NCBI RefSeq assembly: GCF_022201045.2 | Contig: NC_068559.1 | Span: 3,818,501 to 3,882,500, forward strand | Length of the DNA stretch: 64,000 nucleotides | Reading direction: 5' to 3' | Source of the DNA: Citrus sinensis | Taxonomy: Eukaryota > Streptophyta > Magnoliopsida > Sapindales > Rutaceae | In this document: positions 11,733 through 22,000 of the stretch, one piece after another | Position numbering within the stretch: position 1 is the first letter of the stretch | How the letters are laid out: every line of letters begins with the position of its first letter | The notes under the pieces: generated by a model | What the model saw: the letters and a program-made list of their open reading frames with translations, nothing else | The model's database searches: none | What the model was told of the DNA's origin: nothing | Translations under genes and position numbers: made by a program

Positions 11733-12963
11733 TCATTTCAGAACTTGCTGACTGTTGTTTGCATTGTTTGTGACTTCAATTGCATCTCACGGGAAGTAAG
11801 TTCCAAGGCAACATTTCCTACTGTCAGAGACAAGCCTAACAGGTTTATTTGAGAAAACCACTAGAAAATCAGTTTTTCGACAAAGTAGTATGTTAACATA
11901 TTAATTAACCATCGCATGCAATTCCAGGATTGCAACAGAAATATGGATGCTTGGTAGTTATTCGTTATTTATGTAAATATTTTTTTCTGTTCTCAGATAA
12001 TGTGTAGTATTACATAATAAACCACTTAATTTCCTCGTGTTCTAATTCAGTATGTGTTTGCTATGACAAATTTGCTTCGTTTTGTTCAAAATATCTTTGT
12101 TTGGAGTATTGCGAACGACGCGAATGGATGCGTTGAACATCTATTGCTTTAGTTCAACTGGGTTGACGATTTTCTGAGAACACATTTCATAGATTGATCT
12201 TGGTAGCTTGGCAAAATGTTAACATAGTACGGTGCCATTGCTTCTTCTTCGCAGGTAATTACTATTATGAATTTTGAATTTATAAAAGTAAATCATCAAC
12301 AAACACGTGCTCATGGTTAAAAGATCTAATTTTTAATTCAGAAAGTTTTAGTTTGACCATTGTTTGAAATTAATTGAAAATTTGGAGATTACAGTCACGT
12401 GATCCCTTCTATACGGCATGTACGGGTTACTCTGTGACCCAACGCGCACTTACTGACATCTCGTAGACCGAGAAATCTAGCGTACGAATTGTCTTTTCGC
12501 GCAAGTGTGATATCCTACCTGTCAGACAATCATTGGCTTTCAGCGGATTCTGAAAAAACCCACAGTGACTGCCAATTGTCCCCGCACAAAACTTTTTCAA
12601 GCACTAGTAAAACGACCCCCGCGGACGTCAACGGGAAAACACAAAACGGATTCCAATAACCTTTCACGTCCGCAATAAGTTAAAGGTGCTCAATTTCCCA
12701 ATTACACCATTAGTGGTGACAGCACTTCCTCTCTTTTACATTCCCTTTCTCTCAATAGACTGAAACCGACTTAAGAAAATGAACGGTTACTTTGTTTCAG
12801 AGCAGTAGTAAATAGAGCAGCTAAGAGACTGAACTGCAGCGTTTTTGGTTCACTTGAATTATTGTTAGTATTTAATTTCTTATGCTTCTTGTTTGGGCAT
12901 TTTTGTTTAATTTGAGCTGATTTTTTTTAAAAAAAATTTCAGAGCTTTATTATTTGTGAAGAG
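11733..12963. other. Intergenic spacer with the SIZ1-like gene's upstream region
   Basis: The first part is the 3' flank of the GTE gene. Around 12400-12680 the DNA is much richer in CpG than its surroundings (for example the stretches near 12480 and 12620), as expected for a promoter. An AG after a pyrimidine and A run just before 12943 suggests a 5'-UTR intron acceptor for the SIZ1-like gene. No other gene is seen. Confidence 0.5.
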
Positions 12964-15900
12964 ATGGAAACGGATTTGGTTGCCAGCAGCAAGGTGATAA
13001 TGTTGTTAATTATGAATGTTTTTAGTTTTATTTATTTATTTGTGTTATGTAGATTTTGATTTGGGGTTGATTTTGATTTGGTGTTAGTTAAGTTTTGTTT
13101 CTAGTATGGTGCCTTTTGCTTGTATAAAGTATAAACCGTGTTTTTCGTGTTAATTACTTCTAAACTTTATCCTGGGTGTTTGAATAAATGAGTGATTCCA
13201 ACAAAACTCTCTTTTGTTTTCAACTAAACCGTTTCCCGTGCCATTTATTTCATATCTTTCATGGATTCTTGTGGGAAGCGTATGGTTCTGTGAAATGGAT
13301 GGTCCAGATTGCAGGTATGCAGTGATTGAGAAGTCCACCTGCAATTGAGAAGTCTTTCAGTGTCGGGAGTCTGCTTTCTTTGTTGGTCTTAATGTGATTC
13401 CAAATGTTAATTTGTTGCACATATTGTAAGATTTACATTATTCGTGGACATGTAAATCCATTGATTACTACAACTTGGTAGATTACAATGTTGCAATGTC
13501 CCTGATCATACTAAATATGGTCTTACATCAATAAATATATGAGCTGATATGGAATTGCCTTCTCAACGGCTTGCTGAGTTATGCTCTGTGATATATTGAG
13601 CAGATTTTAGGCAAGAAGCTTCAGTGGACTAGGTGTGGTGAGATGGTGTGGCATGGCTCATATATATTATTTAATTTATTTTTTCGTAGAAATTATTAAC
13701 ATGAAAACATTCTTGGAATCTGTAAGCGTATCACAACTAGTGGGAAGTTTGCTATGATACCCAGCCTAAAGAATGAGAAAAAGGGAAAAAAAAAGTCTAA
13801 AACAAAAAGTGGAAGAGGCTGCTTCAATTACATCAGTGGTGATTGGTATTGATCAAAATTATGGAATGTTGGCTATGTGCATGAAGAATATATGTGTGTT
13901 GGATATTTTTTTGATATTGCTGTTTCTTTTTGTAAATTTGATGCTGACCGTGGCTTATTTTTGGTTCATTACTTGATGCTTATTCTCATATTGTATATGA
14001 TTATTTCACTTTTCTTTATTTTTTTTTCTCATGCATATTTAACCATGGAAATCTGAGAATGGTGTTTTCGTTGTAAATGGTGAGAGGAAAAGAAAATGAG
14101 ATTTTTTTGTCCCTTTTGTTGGGGGGAGTGTACTTACATTTCTAGAATTCCAGAATTATGATTTTTGGGATTTGTTTTGTTAATGACATATGTATGTTTT
14201 GTATTTATGCTCATTCATGTGCTAAACTTGCAGGGCAAGTTGGTCAATTTTCGAATGAAAGAGCTCAAGGATGTTCTAACAAAGCTTGGTCTTCCAAAGC
14301 AAGGGAAGAAGCAGGTAATCTCTTTCATTATTGTATAATCCCTTTTGTCTTATTGCAATACTGTTGGATGCATGTTTGAAGTAGGTCAACTATCACACCC
14401 CAGCCCCGAAAGCGGTCCAAGGGTGATCTTTCTAGCAAACAATATCCCAAAAGTACGGAACACATATTATACATATGAGGCAACTTAAACGATAAAAAAG
14501 TTGTTAAACTTAGGGTTCAACAAATTCACTCCCAGAAAAAGTCATATTACACTTAATAAGTAACAAAAGTCTCATTTTCTAAATATAAATGTGGTAAAAA
14601 CTTCACATCCAAATTCATTCAAAATTATTTCAAATAAATTTTATTTCAAGACTACTAAGGCCTCATTTGGTATTGCGGTTGAAATACTATAAGTAGCTTA
14701 TTTCGTAGGTGTTGATAAAAATGGTGTTGGAAAATTTTCTAAAAGCTATTTATTTCATAAGTTTCTCTATTTTGGCAATAATTTTTAAAAAGCAGGCAGA
14801 GGGTTGTTTTTTTATAAGCAGCTTATAAAATAGGCTGCCACACTTTCTTATAGCTCATATTATAACCTTGATTATGCCTTAATTTTCCATAAACTCGAAT
14901 ATGCAAATAAAAGACAATTTAAGTTAATGTCTACTTTGATCATTATATAGTAAAACAACACTTTCGTAATAAAATTTATCAAATGCATCTATCTCAATTA
15001 GAAGTCCCGAAATGAAGCTGCTATTTTAATGGCATATATAGATAGTAAAACAGCCCTTTCATAATAAATTTTATCAAACGCGTCTATCTCAATTAGAAGT
15101 CCCGAAATGAAGCTGCTATTTTAATGGCATATATAGAACATAATACTTTATTCCAAGCGGTCATTAGTCGTTACTAGGATAAGAGGCATTCTTGTGAGGC
15201 ATCTCTTTTATTAATTTGAATAGAATAGGAGAAAAATACATTTTCTGCTATATCCTTGTACCGTTTATCTTACTTTGCTTTTCAAACTCACAACAGCTGT
15301 AACAACACAATTTACTAAGCGCTGAGTTGCTTTTTTACTCAGTTGCTTATTCCATTTGCACAGCAGAAGTATCTTATTTCATCAGCGACCGCAATCCCAA
15401 ATTGGCCCTTAATCCATAAACTGAGAATCTAGCATTGAGGATCCTTTAGTCACTCATGAACTAAAAACAATTAAAATACAAGGAATTAGGACCCTAATTT
15501 GTTCGTTCCTGATAAAACTAGACATCTTAAGGTTTTTACAATTCTATAAGCTAGGTGGGATCACCCAATTACACAAGATTGTGGTAGACTTCCCTTCAAG
15601 ATCTTCCTGTTTAATTTCATTACTTGTCATATGTAACTTAATCAGCTGCTTGAGTTTTTTTTTTTCTTTTTTTCCTTTTTATGTGAAATATTTACTTGTG
15701 CCCTATCATTAACATGCACTACCACTTCTAGGTTGGTAGATGTCGACATTTAGTTTGGTGAAGCTAAGCATCCTGAGGTTAAAGTCAAATTGGTTGTTTA
15801 GTTGCTTATGCCTGTTGTTTTCAGGGCATGCATAGCCTATAAAATGTTGGAGTTATCTGGACATGCATGGTGTCAATCTGCTGCATAATTTGTTTCTGCA

Positions 15901-16026
15901 TGTTGTGCTATCCAAAAGATGATTGACTAAGATGAGTGCTGCACATTCTGCTTGCATCAGGTTTCATTTTACATTTACTTTCGGGGAGGGGGAGGAGCAA
16001 AAGGGAGAGGGGTGAGAGTGGTCTTT

Positions 16027-16058
<32 letters not shown>

Positions 16059-19000
16059 GGGGGTGTTGTGGAAAGAAGGGGCGTTGTTGAGGCTGGAGAG
16101 AAACTCATCATCAACTTGCATGTAAAACCCCTCCCCCTTCCTTTTTTAAGGAAAAATTCCTTGAAGATGTGTTATAATTTTGCAGGTGTCTATTTAGATA
16201 AAAAAGCTTCGCTATTTCTTTTAGGCCTGCATTTGTTTTCACTCATCTGAATAAACGTTCAATCTGTTTGAGTGCTGTCTTGATTTTTAGTCATTAGATC
16301 AAAACTTTGCTTTATTCTAAAAGTTGATCATCAAACCTCACCCTTTCTGCCTATGTTATTCTTCACTACTGACAATTGCATTTGTTTCCGTTGAGTTGTT
16401 GACCACCTTCGGTAATATTTTCCCCTCAGATGTAAGTTGTTTTACTGATTCTTTGCTGCAGGATTTGGTGGACAGAATATTCCACCAGCTGTCAGATGAA
16501 GGGGTGGCAAGAATAATTGATGATACTTACAGGTTCTTCCTTTTTTTTTTTAGTTACATTAAGTACTGATAGTGTTCTGGACAAGCATGTTCTCTTCATC
16601 ATTTTACATTTATTTTACACAAATGATTTCTGACTCTTAAAAGTTTTATTATTCCTACCAGTTCTCCATGTGATAGAAAAGTGGGGAGCTTTACTGCAGC
16701 TATGATCCGTGATTATGCATTAAATCAACTCTTTTTTCCAGAAAAATGCAGATATCAGAGGCTGCTGATTTGGCAATTATGGGACAGAGTGGTTTAGATA
16801 TTTGCAATGTGAAAGTTGAAATGGAAGCTGAAGATTCTTTAAATTTAGGTGGGAAAATTTTCTGTCCCTGTGGAACTTCTTTGCCTAGTGAGTCTAAAAT
16901 ACAGGTAATAATAAGTTAGATTTGGGGTAGGTTTTTGCTTATATTTTTTCAGTTTCTATTCTGGAGTAAACATAGGACTTTGTTGCATTTCTAGTTTCAG
17001 AAAACTGTAGGTGCTTGGTGTAGTTTGTATGTCTTGCACAGTTAATATACATCTTATGACTTTGCTCTCTCAAGCTTTTTCTCACCTGTATTTTTTGTTG
17101 TGCAGTGTGTAGATCCAAGATGTCTGGTACAGCAACATATTAGTTGTGTTATTATCCCTGAGAAGCCTATGGAGGAGATTCGATTACTTCCACCTCTTTT
17201 TTTCTGTGAAACGTGTCGAATCAAAAGGGCAGATCCGTATGTATTTTACATTTTCCATATTTTGTTTCACTATGTTGTGTAGTGATTAGTTAAGACCATT
17301 AACTTCTTGTACATGGTTGCTGGTATGCGTGCACTTTGGTTAAGTTTAAATTTCTTTTGTGAATTAAATTATGATTGGATATTTCACTTGTAGCTTAAGC
17401 CTTTTAGTTGACTGTGTCTAATATGCTAGCAGTGTCAAGTTAGTTTTCTACCTCGTGATCTGTTGGCTGGCACATGAAGAGGGTGCTAATGTATCCCATA
17501 TTGGTTATTTTTAATGTGTATTTTCATTACTAATGAGGCTGGTTAGGACTTGCACCTTGTGGCATACACATTTGCGCTGGCTTATGATTGTCTAATGGTT
17601 GACATTCGGTCTGGAATGTCCACCTGCATCTCTTGTTTCTCGTTCAGTATGTTGTATCAATAAGAAATTTTATTTCTATTTTTCTTCATTGCCAGTATTT
17701 TATTTCAGTATTCAATTCTGCAAGTTAAATTACCATCTCTAGGAAGGACTTAACTTGAGTAACCTTGGGGAATTGCACTTTTTTCTGTGTCTTGTTTGAG
17801 TATATTTGTTTGGGCATCATGATTCAAAGCTCTGGTCAATAACTATTTGCTTCAAGTTTGTGCTGATTTTGGCAATTTGCAGAATAAATATTTCTGATGA
17901 TATAACAAAACTGTTTTGGACTCAATTAGGAGACGTTGCCAAATAGGTTTAAATTTAATTTCTGAGTCTTTGTGGATCAATTCTGTTGACTGTAGAACAC
18001 CTCTCATTGAAAATGTCATCTATCCTTCATCTTAGAGCCTGTTCGTCTTTGGAGCCCTTTGTAGCAGTCTGTCACGGGCCGCTTAAATTTACCACCAAAG
18101 GGGCTAAATTGGTGTTAAGTGCCACACGGGCTGCTGCGCAAAGTGATTATCCCATGACAAGTCGCTGACCTAGATTTTTACGAGATCATCCAAAGCTTTG
18201 CTCTGAAAAGGGATTTCCTGCATCTTAAATTTGGCTCATGCTTTGTGAAAGAATTAAGCTTTTGTTTCTTAAACATCATTGTTAGATATTTGGGACAATT
18301 ATGCTACCTGTGTTTAATTTTTGTTAAAAATGACGGTTAATTGATGATTTGGTGGATCGTAAATTGTAAATACTGGGAGGAGATATGATTAAATGTTGTA
18401 AGCAACTATGCAGTTGGAATAGCTTTCGATGATTGGATGAATTGTAACCTTTTGCTGGCTTATAAATGACTGTAAATTTGATGTTGGTGTTTCATGTTTT
18501 TGAACTCATTCACCTTCTTTCCTTCTTAATTTGGGAAATGAAGAGCTTCTTGGTATGCTAACATTTTTTTTTTTTTCAATGTGTAGGTTTTGGATAACTG
18601 TGGCACATTTAGTATCCCCTATGAAGTTGGTTGCTTCAAATATTCCAACTGATGGGTGAGTTTATTCTCTATTGCACTTGGCTTACCTTCCCCGGATGTC
18701 TTCCAAAGTGTTATTATTATCTGTTTACGTGAAGAATCAAATCTTAATTTTGTTTTTAAAGCCTCTAAATCTCTACATTAGAGGACTTTTGTTGGTTGAA
18801 TTTGATATTGCTTAAATAATATAATGTGGTCTTCTCTAATAAGCAATGAGCTCGTCGGATCAGTGGTAATTCAACCTGAGGTCAAGTCATATGAAACTTG
18901 AGTTTTTGTATTTGGATCTTGAGAAAGCCTCATTTTAATAATTAAATTGCGGTATAGAACAAGGTGATTGTTAAGTTTGTTTATTAAATGTAGCTGTGAA

Positions 19001-22000
19001 TGTGATTGGACATGTTAAGAATTTGTTTGCATTATTTAGTCATTGTCCATCAGTTTAAGTTTTGGGCTAGTTGTTGCTAACACAATTAATTGCTTATATT
19101 CACTGGTTCTTTCCTGGTGCTGCCCATCAAAGTATAGGATTTGAGCGAGCAAAAGATATCATATTACATAAACATTGATCTCTGACCCCTCGGGAAGATT
19201 GGGGTTGTAAAGATGTTACTCAGTTCTCTGATCCAGTTATAGAAAAGGAAACCTTAAGCAATGCTGCATCATGCCATCATGGTTTTGGGATTAAATTCAG
19301 ACCTCAGACCAAGCAGAAACTTGATGGCCAAGTGGAACCTTTTTGTATTATTTTTAGCTTATTTTGTTTGCTCTCTCTCTCTTTCTATGTTTGTTATACA
19401 GTTTTGTGTACTCATCTGATGTATTTGATTTCAATATGATGTCTAATGTTCTTCAGGACAAACCCTCTGCAGAAAGCGGAAGCAGCATTTCACCTGACAA
19501 AAGCACATAGTGATTTGTTACAGAATACTGAATATGATGTTCAGGTCTGTTTATATTAATACTCTGTTGAAATGCAGTTTATGCTTTATTACAATTTATA
19601 ACATACATTGAGTGTTCTTTGGCATAGGGGTCTCTAATACTTGGTTATTGCATTGCAGGCTTGGTGTATTCTTCTCAATGATAAGGTTTCATTTAGGATG
19701 CAATGGCCATTACATGCAGAGTTACAGGTCAATGGTACGGAGCTGGGTTTGTTTTTTCTGTGGTGTAATATTTATAGTGCAGTTACTGCAACCCCAAGGG
19801 GTTTGGTGGAGGTGTAAAAGGCCCTTGAATTCAATCTAAAGGTCAGCGGTTCAAAACCCCACTGGGGGTATCTACCTAGGATATTTGTATCTATGAGTTT
19901 CCTGTTGTCCAACAGTAGCCTTCAGTTTAACACTCAGTGAACTTTGGAAGTTCGAGGGATTTCTGGTATTTGGAAAAAAAAAAAAAAGGCACAACTGTAG
20001 CCTTCAGCTTCCCCTACGAGCTTAAAAACCACAGTTTTAGTTTCATGAGAATTATGGTGAACTGTCATGCTAGTGTTTCTGTTAGTGCTTGTAGAATATT
20101 CTGGGTGGCCATTGGGCAAGGAATCTGTTATGTCTTAAGGTGCTTAACCTCCTGGTATGCTTGAGGTGGGGATATTGCTTGCTCATACAATTAAGGAATG
20201 GTAACTTGCACATGGCTTATGACTTCAACTAGCAGGCAATTACTTGGTGATCCGGGGTCTAGGTTAGCCTTACTGAAATAGGAGATATGAATTAGGATAC
20301 TTTTTGACAGATAAGCATGCCCTTCTTTTAGGGGGTTACTATTTCTGGATTGTTTAACTGCTTCTAAATTGATCCTTAATTTTGTAGGATTATTAGTAAG
20401 GACAGTTAATAGACCTGGAACACAATTATTGGGCTCTAATGGTCGAGATGATGGTGCATTGGTGAGTCTCTTTTACTTTCTACTTTATGCTATTAAGTTT
20501 TCTGTGCCAATATCTTTATGCAAGGCATCATTTGTGTTATTCTTTTGCTCTTATGTCTTTAAACTTCTCTTAAATAAAGAAATATGCTTTAATCTAAGTT
20601 GTGCTTTTTCTAATTTTAGGCTTTATTTTAACTTAACTTTTTACTTCCTCTATATCAGATTACATTATACATCGGTGAAGGAGTCAATCAGATTTCTTTA
20701 TCGGGATGTGATGCCCGGAATTTTTGTTTTGGGGTCAGACTTGTAAAGCGACGGACAGTTGCGCAGGTATTACATTTTACATAATCTATTGGGTAGGACA
20801 TAGTTGAAAATGAATTTTCTTGAAAACTCTTACATTTATGTTAAGCCATCATATTCAAATCTGTGAGATTTAGGAGTATTATTATTCTGCCCTACCATCT
20901 GCCAGACTCCTAAATTCTGAACATCTATAGATGTTGTTGATCGCAAAAATAATACACATGTTCATGTGCATGTAAATACATAGACCTCAGTCCTCATGTA
21001 CTTTTTGAGGTTATTGGATAGGTCATGCCATTCTTTTTCCAGGCTCCTCTGTCAAATCTTGTTTGGTTTTTTCCTCCCTTTACAGATTGACATACTTTTC
21101 AAATTAAACATCTAGGTTTTGAGCTTGGTTCCCAAAGAAACAGCAGGTGAGGTTTTTGAAGATGCACTCACTCGTGTACGCCGTTGCTTTGGTGGAGTGG
21201 CTACTGGAAATGAAGATGGTGATAGTGATTTGGAAATCATTGCAGATTCAATTATTGTTAACCTCCGCTGTCCTGTGAGTTACAGCATAATTCTTAGTTT
21301 CCAATATGTTTTTTTCAAATAAAATTACTCTCTCTCTCTCTCTCCCCCCCCCCCCCCCTTCTATTTGACCTAGAGAGTTGGTGTTCAAATCCTGAAAAAC
21401 CTCTGCATTATTCACTATACCACACAGAACAAGATGAGCTTACATTTGAATCCACATGACAATTCATTCAATTTGTCTGTGCATTGGAGGTTAACCTTAA
21501 CGTTATGGTTGGGTTCTTTACTTTCAGCTTAGGCATTATATTAGCGATTACTTATCAACTGGCTAAATTCCAGTTGTTGACGTTTCAGAATTATTCAAAT
21601 GTTTAGATTTAGTCTCATGCTCTTATTGCTTGAATGAAAATCCCTTTGTATTGCAATACATATCGATTGTGGTGATTTTAGATCATTGAAAGCAACTTCA
21701 ATGTGGGTTAAAACAGACATCATAAAAATTCCAAGTTTGAGGATACATGTAATGCTTGTGTATTAGCTTTGTATGATCTTAGCTGTAGGTCTTGATTGTT
21801 AAGAAGTCACAATCTGTGAAATGTGGTGCATTGCAGCGTGATGTTGCCACATTTTTCGTGCATTTTAAATGTAGGAGTTGTCTACAATATGCCATCAAAT
21901 GAAGGAAATAATTATAGATGTCTTTTTTTTGGGGACAGCAGCAGCATAACTAGATATTATGAAGTATAATTTTGGTAAAGATCCTTCGTAATATCTTTAA

